Shown here: in pieces, positions 1 to 7,414 of the stretch | Layout: each line of letters opens with the position of its first letter | Position numbering within the stretch: the first letter of the stretch is position 1 | Source: JBAXLO01 sp037134755 | GTDB taxonomy: Bacteria; Bacteroidota; Bacteroidia; Bacteroidales; JACABE01 | Direction: 5' to 3' | Length of the DNA: 32,337 nt | NCBI GenBank assembly: GCA_037134755.1 | Contig: JBAXLO010000024.1 | Location: 1 to 32,337, forward strand | Program-made: the position numbers and the translations under genes | The notes under the pieces: generated by a model | The model's input: only the letters and a program-made list of their open reading frames with translations | Told to the model about the DNA's origin: nothing | Databases searched by the model: none

Positions 1-14
1 GAGAAATGGGTTGA

Positions 15-257
15 GATTCCTCACTTCGTTCGGAATGACAGCTTTTCTTTTTTAGTATGGGAGGGAAGTGCGGCAAAGCCGCACTTCCCTCCACCAAAAC
101 CCAAAACAATTGTCATTCCGAATGCAGCGAAGCGGAATGAGGAATCTGTCAGTTTAATCACCACCACTTTAAAAAATAAATAACGTAGTAAGGAATCTGT
201 TAGTTTAAACTCGACTGTCATAAAAAAGAGTTAAAGAACGAAGTGAGGAATCTGTTA
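15..257. repeat. Palindromic intergenic repeat cluster
   Basis: The stretch has nested inverted repeats. Outer arms at 15-40 and 111-146 share GATTCCTCA and CGGAATGACA on opposite strands. Between them is a perfect 15-bp stem (60-74 with 78-92, loop AAA). Two decayed copies of the right arm (GAGGAATCTGT type) follow near 189-208 and 236-257. The left end runs to the window edge, so the full element may be longer. This looks like a REP/MITE-like extragenic element; nothing in it looks coding. Whether it terminates transcription from the left cannot be decided here. Confidence 0.7.
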
Positions 258-348
258 AAAAACAAAATTAAATGTGAGCACTTCTGCTCTGAAACCTTAA
301 TATAATGTTATTATTTTAATATTTTTAATATAGTGTGCTAAATTAATG

Positions 349-356
349 TATCTTTG
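349..356 (+). promoter_or_regulatory. Bacteroidota -7 promoter box (TATCTTTG)
   Basis: The sequence TATCTTTG matches the TAnnTTTG -7 consensus of the primary sigma factor in this phylum. It lies 33 bp before the ATG at 390. Because this box overlaps the upstream TTG codon at 354, it argues that the gene starts at 390. Confidence 0.5.
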
Positions 357-389
357 TGCGCAAATAAAATCATTTTAAATAAAAAAGAA

Positions 390-977
390 ATGAAACCATT
401 AAAAGAACTAACACAAGGACTTCAAATATTAGAACCTTTTCTTGTAAATCATGGTTTTGAATTTGATAATTACGAAAATGTAGAAAACTTTGTTGGAATT
501 TTTAATATAGCAACATATAAAAAAGAAAATAAAAAATTCATAATAAATTACCTCCCTACAGTTGGCAGAATAGATTATCAGATTGATGATATAAAAACGT
601 ACCATGATTTTTATGTCGACCAACTTGGCTATGCTGACAAAAGAAATTTTCACGGTTTCATGGAAGGAAATAAACTTTTAGCATTTCAACAGATATTACA
701 AGACTTTGATTTTTTGATCGAAGACTTCTTTCAAGGTGATTGTACTAAACTAAAAGAACTTTCAGAAATTAATGAATGTATATTAAAAGAATATGCTAAA
801 AGTGCTCATAAAGAATTTAGCGTTCAATTTGATTTAATTAGGATAGAAACAGCACGAAATGAATTCAAAGAAAAAAACTATAAAAAGAGTTATAGTATTT
901 ATTTAAAAGTTGAGAATGCAAACTTACTCAGTGATCTTGATCATAGACTAATTGAAAACTGCAAACTACATCTTTAG
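390..977 (+). CDS. Hypothetical protein
   Basis: A 195-residue soluble protein with no signal peptide or membrane segment that I can see, and no family I recognise. The frame opens earlier at a TTG (354), but that codon lies inside a TAnnTTTG promoter box. ATG at 390 is therefore chosen, giving MKPLKELTQGLQ. The N-terminal half alternates hydrophobic and charged stretches with many aromatic residues, and the C-terminal third is Lys/Glu-rich and probably helical. It stands alone: the upstream repeat cluster and the convergent metal-binding gene downstream give no functional hint. Confidence 0.75.
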   Translation: MKPLKELTQGLQILEPFLVNHGFEFDNYENVENFVGIFNIATYKKENKKFIINYLPTVGRIDYQIDDIKTYHDFYVDQLGYADKRNFHGFMEGNKLLAFQQILQDFDFLIEDFFQGDCTKLKELSEINECILKEYAKSAHKEFSVQFDLIRIETARNEFKEKNYKKSYSIYLKVENANLLSDLDHRLIENCKLHL

Positions 978-1080
978 TTATAATTTCCTTTTGCAATAAT
1001 ATTCAGAAGCAAAAAGCTCCAACAAATAAATGCTGAAGCCTTTATACTTTGAAAACACAAACTTATTTTAATTAGTTAAT

Positions 1081-1111
1081 ATCCTATTTCACTTTTTATT
1101 TCAAGTAGGAT
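1081..1111 (-). terminator. Possible terminator between convergent genes
   Basis: ATCCTA (1081-1086) and TAGGAT (1106-1111) form an imperfect stem around an AT-rich loop. It lies between the convergent genes ending at 977 and 1170. No long T run follows on either strand, so this is a weak call. Confidence 0.3.
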
Positions 1112-1169
1112 TTTAATATTTCCTTTACTATTTAAACCTGTGTTTAGAATTAAAATAGGATTCTCAGAA

Positions 1170-1673
1170 TTATTTTACATCAGAACTATATTTCTTCTCA
1201 ACTAGTTCCATTCCACACACCGGACAAGTACCCGGAAACTCTTTATTAACATCAGGATGCATAGTGCAAGTATAAGTTTTTACTATTCCTTTATCTACAC
1301 CTTTTGTAGCTGTTGTCATTGAAGTCTTTTTTACAAGAGCTTCACCACACTTAGGGCAGATGCCTGATTTACTCATGCTAATGCCGGGATGCATTGAGCA
1401 AGTATATGGTTTGAGTTGCTCCTTTTTGTTATTCTTTATTTTTAATTTAGAATATGTTTTCTCCTCGAGTATCAATCCACATTTAGGACACAAGCCCGGG
1501 TTTTCCTTTATAATATCAGGATGCCTGGAGCAGGTATAATAAACTGAATCTCTGGGTGACTCTTTTACTGTTGAGATTGATTGTTTTTTACTTATTTTAG
1601 GATTGCTTTGCGCATATACCATAGTTCCGCTTATTAAGATTGCGATTACTGTTGTAATGATTTTTGTTTTCAT
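1170..1673 (-). CDS. Exported protein with three heavy-metal-binding domains (HMBD)
   Basis: A 167-residue protein with an N-terminal signal peptide (MKTKIITTVIAILISGTMVYA), so it acts outside the inner membrane. Three repeats of the pattern YTCxxHPxxxxxxPGxCPxCGxxLxxK follow, near residues 45-72, 90-117 and 133-160. Each supplies Cys, His and a CPxCG pair for a soft metal. This short domain is usually found singly at the N terminus of CusB-type efflux adaptors or Cu-ATPases. A free-standing secreted triple copy suggests metal buffering or delivery, probably of copper; that role is inference. It is the last gene of a leftward unit, 11 bp after a small helical His-containing protein. Confidence 0.85.
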   Translation of the reverse strand: MKTKIITTVIAILISGTMVYAQSNPKISKKQSISTVKESPRDSVYYTCSRHPDIIKENPGLCPKCGLILEEKTYSKLKIKNNKKEQLKPYTCSMHPGISMSKSGICPKCGEALVKKTSMTTATKGVDKGIVKTYTCTMHPDVNKEFPGTCPVCGMELVEKKYSSDVK

Positions 1674-1684
1674 TTGATTAAAAT

Positions 1685-1888
1685 TTAATTGTTTGTATTT
1701 ATATATTGATTAGAAATTTCGTTTTGAATGCTACAAGCTTCTACTGTATTACCTAAAGCAATTAATGTTCTATTAATAGCCTTATGATGGTTATTTGCTT
1801 CATGAAATCTTGCAGCTACCAGATGGTATTGTGCAGCATCTTCTAAGTATTTAGCAACTCTTCTGTGATTATCGATTATAGCTTTCAT
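1685..1888 (-). CDS. Small helical His-containing protein, paralogue 3
   Basis: 67 residues, predicted wholly helical, no signal peptide. It shares the pattern IIxNHxxxAxxLExAAxxHxxAAxFH...KAxxxT with the genes at 1916 and 2917. It is the most diverged copy: only five His remain, compared with thirteen in the 2917 product. It lies 27 bp after the 1916 gene and 11 bp before the HMBD gene, consistent with one transcript. The His positions in the amphipathic helices are suited to metal binding, but function is not established. Confidence 0.75.
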   Translation of the reverse strand: MKAIIDNHRRVAKYLEDAAQYHLVAARFHEANNHHKAINRTLIALGNTVEACSIQNEISNQYINTNN

Positions 1889-1915
1889 AATATTAGAATT
1901 AAGTTTATTTATTAA

Positions 1916-2116
1916 TTACTTATCAATAGCAAGTTGTTTTAATATCATTTTCTGAATATCTTTGGCATGTAAGGTGTGCCTAATTGCTTTAATTGTACTC
2001 TGATGGGCTTTATCATTATCCCCTTCATCGTGAAACGTTGCAGCTTCACGATGAAATTTAGCAGCTTCCTCTAAATGTTTTGCAGCTTTATTATGATTTT
2101 CAATTATAGTTGCCAT
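1916..2116 (-). CDS. Small helical His-containing protein, paralogue 2
   Basis: 66 residues, helical, cytoplasmic by lack of a signal. It begins MATIIENHNKAAKHLEEAAK and has seven His. It is clearly a duplicate of the 2917 protein, with Phe replacing His at two positions (KFH and TFH instead of KHHH and KHH). It sits between the YceI gene (50 bp upstream) and paralogue 3. Proteins of this pattern are common uncharacterised neighbours of stress genes in Bacteroidota (recalled from knowledge of the phylum, not searched). Confidence 0.8.
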   Translation of the reverse strand: MATIIENHNKAAKHLEEAAKFHREAATFHDEGDNDKAHQSTIKAIRHTLHAKDIQKMILKQLAIDK

Positions 2117-2166
2117 CTTTTATTATTTAATTATTAATTAACTAAGATGCTATTATAAATAATTAA

Positions 2167-2775
2167 TTATTTACTACTTATTATATCAATTGTGGGTTCT
2201 AATTCCATTATCAAATCTTTTTGGTTAACATTATTAAGTTCAACTTCACATGAAATTATAACCTCATTACTTATCATAAAGCCACCATTTTCCATAGTTG
2301 CATTCCAATTAAGCCCCCAATCATTTCTATTAATCATCCCTGTAATAGTAAATCCGGCCTTTTCGTTTCCCCATGGATCATTTACAATCCCACCAAATTG
2401 AATGTTTAATTTAACATTCTTAGTTACACCTATCATAGTTAATTCTCCCCACAACTCACTAATACCATCAGCATCCGGTTCTCCAATAGTACTCGATTTA
2501 AAAGTTATTTGTTTATGATTTCTTAAATCAAAGAAGTCACTACTTATTAAGTGTTCATCACGTTTCTCATTACCTGTTGTCACAGAAGAAACATCTATCC
2601 ATAAATCAATTTCAGCTGTCGAAAAGTCTTTATTGTTTGTGTAAATGCTTGCATCAAATACCTTAAATTCACCCTTAACGTGAGCAATTAATAAATGTCT
2701 GACTTTAAATTCAATTTCACTATGATCATGATCTATTGACCATTTTACTATTGTGTTAATTTCTTTTGTTTTCAT
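2167..2775 (-). CDS. YceI family protein
   Basis: 202 residues matching the YceI lipocalin-like beta-barrel fold, which binds isoprenoid-type lipids. Recognisable stretches are WSIDHDHSEIEFKVRHL at residues 12-28, DEHLISSDFFDLRNHKQITF in the middle, GELTMIGVTKNV, and NRNDWGLNWN near residue 150. Many YceI proteins are exported, but this one starts MKTKEINTIVKWSIDHDHS with no signal peptide, so it is probably cytoplasmic. The length is normal for the family. It lies in the leftward stress unit between His-rich paralogues 1 and 2. A hairpin at 2875-2905 separates it from paralogue 1, so it may be expressed by readthrough or from its own promoter. Confidence 0.9.
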   Translation of the reverse strand: MKTKEINTIVKWSIDHDHSEIEFKVRHLLIAHVKGEFKVFDASIYTNNKDFSTAEIDLWIDVSSVTTGNEKRDEHLISSDFFDLRNHKQITFKSSTIGEPDADGISELWGELTMIGVTKNVKLNIQFGGIVNDPWGNEKAGFTITGMINRNDWGLNWNATMENGGFMISNEVIISCEVELNNVNQKDLIMELEPTIDIISSK

Positions 2776-2874
2776 TTTATTAATGTATTAATTTCTTATA
2801 AATGCTTTATTTATTTAAATGATTCTTTAATAATAAAATATCTTTTAAATCTTTTAAATTAAATTTTGTAATTA

Positions 2875-2905
2875 AAAGCACTTCCATATTAATAGAAAGT
2901 GCTTT
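2875..2905 (-). terminator. Hairpin terminator or attenuator after His-rich paralogue 1
   Basis: A perfect 9-bp stem, AAAGCACTT (2875-2883) with AAGTGCTTT (2897-2905), and a 13-nt loop. It begins 12 bp beyond the stop codon of the 2917 gene on the minus strand. The following T run is short (TTTT), so partial readthrough into the YceI gene is possible. Confidence 0.6.
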
Positions 2906-2916
2906 CTTTTATTAAT

Positions 2917-3111
2917 TTATTTTGCATGTTGTTTCAGAATCTCCTTCTGAGCTTCACAAGCATGGGTCGTATGACCATGTGCTTTAATTGTGCACTCATG
3001 AGCTTTATCATGGCTCCCTGCTTCATGATGCTTTGCAGCTTCATGATGATGTTTTGCAGCTTCTTCTAAATGTGTAGCTGCTTTTTTGTGATTTTTAATA
3101 ATAGTTTCCAT
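2917..3111 (-). CDS. Small His-rich helical protein, paralogue 1
   Basis: 64 residues with thirteen His, arranged as KHHHEAAKHHEAGSHDKAH in the middle and KAHGHTTHACEAQ later, plus one Glu-rich helix face. Predicted all-helical and cytoplasmic. The clustered His strongly suggest divalent-metal binding, though no characterised family is recognised. It is the first gene after the leftward copy of the shared regulon promoter (3171-3234), with a leader of about 59 nt carrying a CCGC...GCGG hairpin. The two diverged paralogues and the HMBD protein lie downstream on the same strand. Confidence 0.85.
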   Translation of the reverse strand: METIIKNHKKAATHLEEAAKHHHEAAKHHEAGSHDKAHECTIKAHGHTTHACEAQKEILKQHAK

Positions 3112-3131
3112 TTTTATTTATTTAAATTTTT

Positions 3132-3144
3132 CCGCTTCTGGCGG
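3132..3144 (-). promoter_or_regulatory. Leader hairpin in the 5' UTR of the His-rich gene
   Basis: CCGC and GCGG arms flank five bases (TTCTG as read on the plus strand). On the transcribed strand the context ACTGTGCCGCCAGAAGCGG is nearly the same as the leader at 8749-8761, and is followed by an A/T-rich tract before the ATG. Confidence 0.5.
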
Positions 3145-3170
3145 CACAGTATGAATTAAATTTCATGCTG

Positions 3171-3234
3171 CAAAATTAGGTCTGTTAGTAGGATGTCGTG
3201 TTACATAATAAAAGTTAATAGTTACATCATTCAC
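3171..3234 (-). promoter_or_regulatory. Shared regulon promoter, copy E (leftward)
   Basis: Read on the minus strand: GTGAATGATGTAA from 3234, first ATGTAA 3227-3222, second ATGTAA 3206-3201 (21 bp later), and -7 box TAATTTTG 3178-3171 (28 bp after the second). Spacing is identical to the four rightward copies. It drives the His-rich gene at 2917 and perhaps the genes beyond. The window 3112-3451 contains no gene; it holds this promoter and copy A back to back, with about 110 bp of AT-rich sequence between them. Confidence 0.85.
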
Positions 3235-3342
3235 AGGTTGCCATCAATTAGATAAAGTTTCTGGTTATTTATTAAATAATATTTAGAATATTCCATCAAT
3301 AGATAAATAAAGGTGAAGCTATCAAATTAAAATCTAAAATGT

Positions 3343-3406
3343 GTGAATGTTGCAAGTCTTAATATTAATTATGTAACACTAATCTTTAGTATCAAGCTTA
3401 CTTTTG
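3343..3406 (+). promoter_or_regulatory. Shared regulon promoter, copy A
   Basis: GTGAATGTTGCAA at 3343, with the first half-site diverged to TTGCAA (3350-3355). The second half-site ATGTAA is at 3371-3376 and the -7 box TACTTTTG at 3399-3406. The 21-bp and 28-bp spacings are kept. It drives the small TM protein and the P-type ATPase. This is the only copy whose first half-site departs from ATGTAA. Confidence 0.8.
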
Positions 3407-3451
3407 CATGGTGAAAATTTATTCACAATATATATAATAAACAATTAAGTA

Positions 3452-3691
3452 ATGAACAAAAACGGTATCGAACAACCACGTCAAGATTGGCAGGATCATT
3501 TTACAGGACATCATCTAAATAAAGGAGAATGGAAATGGAATAAGTTACATCATTCATGGATATTCTGGGTTTTCTTTATAATGACTTTAGTGGCTATAAC
3601 CTATTACATATTAAGTGTTGACTTTGCTAATGCTCCCCGCAAACAATCGCCACAACTAAAGGAAAATAACACAACTCCATTTGGAGGTTAA
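3452..3691 (+). CDS. Small single-pass membrane protein next to P-type ATPase
   Basis: 79 residues. The N-terminal 33 residues are polar and rich in His and Trp (HFTGHHLNKGEWKWNKLHH). One membrane segment follows at about 34-54 (WIFWVFFIMTLVAITYYIL), then a short Pro/Gln-rich tail. It is not a recognised family. It lies directly after the copy A promoter and 24 bp before the ATPase gene, so the two are surely co-transcribed. By analogy with small regulators of P-ATPases it could be an accessory or regulatory subunit; that is inference from position and size only. Confidence 0.8.
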   Translation: MNKNGIEQPRQDWQDHFTGHHLNKGEWKWNKLHHSWIFWVFFIMTLVAITYYILSVDFANAPRKQSPQLKENNTTPFGG

Positions 3692-3715
3692 TTAAACAAA
3701 TTAAGCTAACGGACA

Positions 3716-6454
3716 ATGGAATTTTACAAAGGAAATATTGATACAGTCGTAAAAGAATTTAATAGTAATATTAAAGATGGACTTGACGATAATAAAGTTA
3801 AATTATCATTACTGAAATATGGCGGCAATGTATTAAAAGTAACAAATCACATAAATGTATTAAAGATTCTTTTTCGTCAGTTTATTAGTCCGCTTGTTTT
3901 AATTTTGATAGTTGCATCGGCTGTGTCCTATTATTTAGGGCAGTTTCGTGATGGTTCTATTCTTATAATTATAGTTGTACTAAATTCGATGATTGGTTTC
4001 TACGAAGAATGGAAATCAGAAAATATTCTTGCTTCACTTAGAAATCTGGTTGTAGATAAATGCAATGTTATTAGAAATGCTAAGGTAATTGAAATCCCTG
4101 TTAGTTCTCTTGTTCCTGGAGACATAGTAAAATTAATTGATGGTGATGGTATTCCTGCTGATATAAGGATAATTGAATCTGATGGTTTTTCAACAAATGA
4201 GTTTATCTTAACTGGAGAATCATTACCTGCAAACAAAGATCCTATGTTTACTACAGATATAACCCTGTCTTTTGCTGATATAAAGAATTGCATTTACATG
4301 GGAACAACTGTTGCAAGGGGTGAAGCTACAGGTATTGTTTATGCAACAGGAATACAAACAGAGATAGGTAAAATCAGTACGAATTCTCAAAAGATTAAAA
4401 CTCCTAAAGCTCCGGTACAAATAGAGATTGCTGATGTGGCAAAAAAACTAACCTTTATTACATTAATTATTGCAGCAGTTCTTTTTGCAATCCGTATGCT
4501 TATGAAAGATTCAATTGCTGTGGCCCTTGTTTTTTCAGTTAGTGTAGCTGCTGCAATGGTGCCTGAAGGATTACCTGCTCAGATTTCAATGGCACTTGCA
4601 TTAGCTGTTGGACGATTGGCTAAAAGGAAAGCAATAGTAAAGAAGATTGCCTCTGCTCAAACATTAGGTTCTGCCACTGTAATCGCTTCAGATAAGACAG
4701 GTACGATTACAAAAAACGAGATGACTATTACAGGATGCTACTTTAATGGGAAATCATATACTGTTACTGGATTAGGTTATAAACCTGACGGTGATATATT
4801 AGATGAGCAATCTAAAGTTATAAATAAAGATACATTGGGTGATTTAAAGATATTTTTTCTATCAGGATATCTTTCATCTAAAGGTAAAATTAGCCCTCCT
4901 GACAAAGATCATCATTCATGGTATTCAATCGGAGACCCTACCGAAACTTCATTCGCTACTTTAGCAATGAAAGCAGGATATAAATTAGAAGATATTGATA
5001 AAGATTATCCCTTAGTTCAATCATTTGCTTTTGATTCTTTTCGAAAAAGAGCCACAATTATTAGGTCTCATAAAAAGGAAGTAATTTCTTTTGTAAAAGG
5101 TTCTATTGAGTCTATTCTGGAAGTATCAACAAAGATAATTATTAATGGAAAAATAAGTACACTTACAGCTGTGCAAAAAAAGAAAATACTTTTAATGTCG
5201 GCAACGTTCTCTGAAAAAGCACTTAGAGTTATTGCAATTGCTTATAAAGATCTTAATAGCAAAAAAGAATATACAGTTGATGAAGCAGAAAAGGAATTGA
5301 CCTATGCAGGATTTGTTACCATGCTTGATCCTCCTCATAAGGAAGTTAAGGCAGCTATTGAGTCTGTTTTCAAAGCACATATGAAAGTGTTTATGATTAC
5401 CGGCGACAATGAAGTAACTGCAATAGCTATTGCTAAAAATATAGGATTAATGAATGAAGATAATGAAGATCCTGTAGTTATTAAAGGTGCTGATCTAGCT
5501 GGAATGTCTGATAAACAATTAAAAGATATTTTTCAGAATAGGGCTTTAATATTCTCAAGAGTGTCTCCTGATGATAAATTCAGGATAGTTGATTTACTGA
5601 TGAAACAAGGAGAAATTGTTGCTGTAACAGGCGATGGTGTCAACGATACCTTAAGTTTGAAGAGAGCTGATATTGGAATTGCAATGGGTAAAAATGGTTC
5701 TAAAGTAGCACAAGAAGCTTCAAATATGATATTACTGAATGATAAATTTTCTACTATTGTTGTAGCAGTAAAAGAAGGAAGAACTATTTTTAGGAATCTT
5801 GAGAAGACTATCAAAACTAACCTTTCGTGTAATATAGCCGAACTTGTATGTGTTCTATTAGGGTTTGCAGGTGTTTTTATAGGTATTGCCACTCCAATAA
5901 TAGCAGTGCAGATATTATTAATAGATATGGTTGGTGCTATGTTTCCACTTATGATGCTAACTTATGATCCACCAGAAAAAGGTATTATGGCAGATCCTCC
6001 ACGAAATCCCAAAGACAAAATTCTTACCAAAGAAGCGATGAGAGGCATTGCTTTTTCAGGTTTAATTATGGGACTTGTTGCATATGCTGCTTTTATGTTT
6101 TCTTTTTTTATCAATCCTCATGGTGTTGGTCATTATGAAAAGGCAATTACAATTACATTTGTTTCCATTATCTTCGGTCAATATGCTAATATTCTTTCAC
6201 GACGAACTTATGGTAATGCATTAGGTAAATACTTGTTCTCTAATAGAAATCTGCTGTTAGCATTTGCTTTCTCTATTTCATGTATCTTATTTATTGTGTA
6301 TTTACCTGCTTTCAATCTTTACTTTCATACTTCGCCATTACTTGTTGTTGATTGGTTCTTACCTTTAACAGCCGGTGCTGTTTGTCTTTTAATATATGAA
6401 TTGAAGAAAAAGATAAAGAATAAGTCTTATATTAAGCCTATAATGATTAAATAG
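3716..6454 (+). CDS. P2-type cation-transporting ATPase (Ca2+ or Na+/K+ like)
   Basis: 912 residues, the usual size for a P2 ATPase of the inner membrane. Visible motifs: TGES actuator loop 166-169, PEGLP in M4 283-287, phosphorylation site DKTGT with D326, nucleotide-domain KGS near 461, and hinge TGDGVND 638-644. An N-terminal cation-ATPase domain precedes M1, and about ten membrane segments are present. M5 keeps N706 and E709, equivalent to SERCA N768 and E771. M6 reads LLIDMVGAMFP (D737, G740, A741) where SERCA has N796, T799 and D800 and Na,K-ATPase has D804 and D808. The M4/M5 site is therefore kept while the M6 ligands are partly lost, and the ion cannot be assigned. Operon partner: the small TM protein upstream. 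Confidence 0.92.
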   Translation: MEFYKGNIDTVVKEFNSNIKDGLDDNKVKLSLLKYGGNVLKVTNHINVLKILFRQFISPLVLILIVASAVSYYLGQFRDGSILIIIVVLNSMIGFYEEWKSENILASLRNLVVDKCNVIRNAKVIEIPVSSLVPGDIVKLIDGDGIPADIRIIESDGFSTNEFILTGESLPANKDPMFTTDITLSFADIKNCIYMGTTVARGEATGIVYATGIQTEIGKISTNSQKIKTPKAPVQIEIADVAKKLTFITLIIAAVLFAIRMLMKDSIAVALVFSVSVAAAMVPEGLPAQISMALALAVGRLAKRKAIVKKIASAQTLGSATVIASDKTGTITKNEMTITGCYFNGKSYTVTGLGYKPDGDILDEQSKVINKDTLGDLKIFFLSGYLSSKGKISPPDKDHHSWYSIGDPTETSFATLAMKAGYKLEDIDKDYPLVQSFAFDSFRKRATIIRSHKKEVISFVKGSIESILEVSTKIIINGKISTLTAVQKKKILLMSATFSEKALRVIAIAYKDLNSKKEYTVDEAEKELTYAGFVTMLDPPHKEVKAAIESVFKAHMKVFMITGDNEVTAIAIAKNIGLMNEDNEDPVVIKGADLAGMSDKQLKDIFQNRALIFSRVSPDDKFRIVDLLMKQGEIVAVTGDGVNDTLSLKRADIGIAMGKNGSKVAQEASNMILLNDKFSTIVVAVKEGRTIFRNLEKTIKTNLSCNIAELVCVLLGFAGVFIGIATPIIAVQILLIDMVGAMFPLMMLTYDPPEKGIMADPPRNPKDKILTKEAMRGIAFSGLIMGLVAYAAFMFSFFINPHGVGHYEKAITITFVSIIFGQYANILSRRTYGNALGKYLFSNRNLLLAFAFSISCILFIVYLPAFNLYFHTSPLLVVDWFLPLTAGAVCLLIYELKKKIKNKSYIKPIMIK

Positions 6455-6465
6455 TATTATAATAT

Positions 6466-6665
6466 CATACAATTAAGTTTAATTGTATGACATTTTAACT
6501 TATTTGTAATACATTTTAATTATATTGTATTACATTTTAGTTTAATTGTTATACATTATAGTTTAATTGTTATACATTATAGTTTAATTGTTATACATTA
6601 TAGTTATATTGTATTATATTCTACTTAAATTGTATCACATTTTAATTAAATTGTATTATATCTAT
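6466..6665. repeat. AT-rich 21-bp tandem array
   Basis: Nine units at strict 21-bp spacing, plus a degenerate tenth at the left edge. The core ACAT falls at 6490, 6511, 6532, 6553, 6574, 6595 and 6637, and the variant ATAT at 6616 and 6658. Three central units are identical (TAGTTTAATTGTTATACATTA type). On the minus strand the core reads AATGTAWWAC, resembling the second half-site of the shared promoter (ATGTAATAC). It begins just after the ATPase stop codon and ends about 140 bp before promoter copy B. No convincing reading frame crosses it. The rest of 6455-6921 is AT-rich sequence and copy B. Confidence 0.85.
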
Positions 6666-6801
6666 ATTATTCTCAATGATTATTTATTTATTAAAGCTAA
6701 ATTTAAAGTTGTTTGGTATTCAATAATAGCATATTAATAAAATTGTTAAAAGACTAAATGTTATTAAATAAAATAGACATTAAGAATAAAACTATAAACC
6801 T

Positions 6802-6865
6802 GTGAATGATGTAACTTATTTCTATTATTATGTAATACTTATCGTGTGAATCAGAAGTACTTTTG
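6802..6865 (+). promoter_or_regulatory. Shared regulon promoter, copy B
   Basis: GTGAATGATGTAA at 6802, ATGTAA half-sites at 6809-6814 and 6830-6835, -7 box TACTTTTG at 6858-6865. It drives the TerB-like gene at 6922 with a leader of about 56 nt. The leader keeps the TTACGAAAATTAAAC part of the element seen at 7382 but lacks the left arm of the hairpin. Confidence 0.85.
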
Positions 6866-6921
6866 CATTAATAATATTTATAAAAAAGACATCAAATGTT
6901 ACGAAAATTAAACTATAAGTT

Positions 6922-7257
6922 ATGAATGAAAATAAATTAAACTGGAATTCTCATGAATTCAAAGTATATCTTCTTTTATATGCTGCTAATGCAGATTTTG
7001 AATTAAAAAAAGAAGAAAAGCAATTGATCCATTCAAAAGCATCTAAAAGCGAATACAGACATATCCATAATGTATTTGAATTAGATTCAGATTATGATAG
7101 GATTGAAACTATTCTATCATATAAGGAAAAGTTTTATCCAACAGAACTAGATACAGAGAAACTTTTAAAAGAAATCAACGAACTATTAAAAGTTGATCAT
7201 GAATTAGATTTATATGAAAAGAATTTCTTTAGAATATTACAAAAGATATTAAAATAA
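6922..7257 (+). CDS. TerB-like helical protein
   Basis: 111 residues, all-helical, no signal or membrane segment. The stretch VYLLLYAANADFELKKEEKQLI (residues 13-34) resembles the first helices of the TerB/DjlA-like domain, where an acidic ADxELxxEE turn follows a Leu-rich helix. A second half with LLKEINELLKVDHELDLYEK fits the rest of the fold. TerB-like domains are found in stress and metal-response contexts. The assignment is by pattern only; a plain hypothetical protein is the alternative. It is a one-gene unit behind promoter copy B. Confidence 0.65.
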   Translation: MNENKLNWNSHEFKVYLLLYAANADFELKKEEKQLIHSKASKSEYRHIHNVFELDSDYDRIETILSYKEKFYPTELDTEKLLKEINELLKVDHELDLYEKNFFRILQKILK

Positions 7258-7290
7258 AATTGAATTCCTTTTTTGCGAAGTTGATAATGT

Positions 7291-7354
7291 GTGAATGATG
7301 TAAGTCTTTTAATTAATTATGTAATACTTATACTTTAAAGCAGCTCTACCTTTG
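7291..7354 (+). promoter_or_regulatory. Shared regulon promoter, copy C
   Basis: GTGAATGATGTAA at 7291, ATGTAA half-sites at 7298-7303 and 7319-7324, -7 box TACCTTTG at 7347-7354. It drives the DUF6600-type gene with a leader of about 60 nt. Its operator is nearly identical to copy D between GTGAATG and the second half-site. Confidence 0.87.
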
Positions 7355-7381
7355 CATTAATAAAATTTATTCACAAATATA

Positions 7382-7394
7382 CCGTAAGTTACGG
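7382..7394 (+). promoter_or_regulatory. Leader inverted repeat CCGTAA-G-TTACGG
   Basis: A perfect 6-bp inverted repeat with a one-base centre in the 5' UTR of the 7415 gene. It stands where the D and E leaders have CCGC...GCGG, and is followed by the same GAAATTAAATAC-type tract. The inner arms differ from D and E yet remain complementary, as expected for a paired RNA or a palindromic protein site. Confidence 0.55.
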
Positions 7395-7414
7395 AAATTA
7401 AATACAATTGTTTT

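Noticed and set aside
354..389. Upstream TTG start of the first gene
   Set aside because: The codon lies inside a TATCTTTG -7 box; the ATG at 390 follows it at a normal leader distance.
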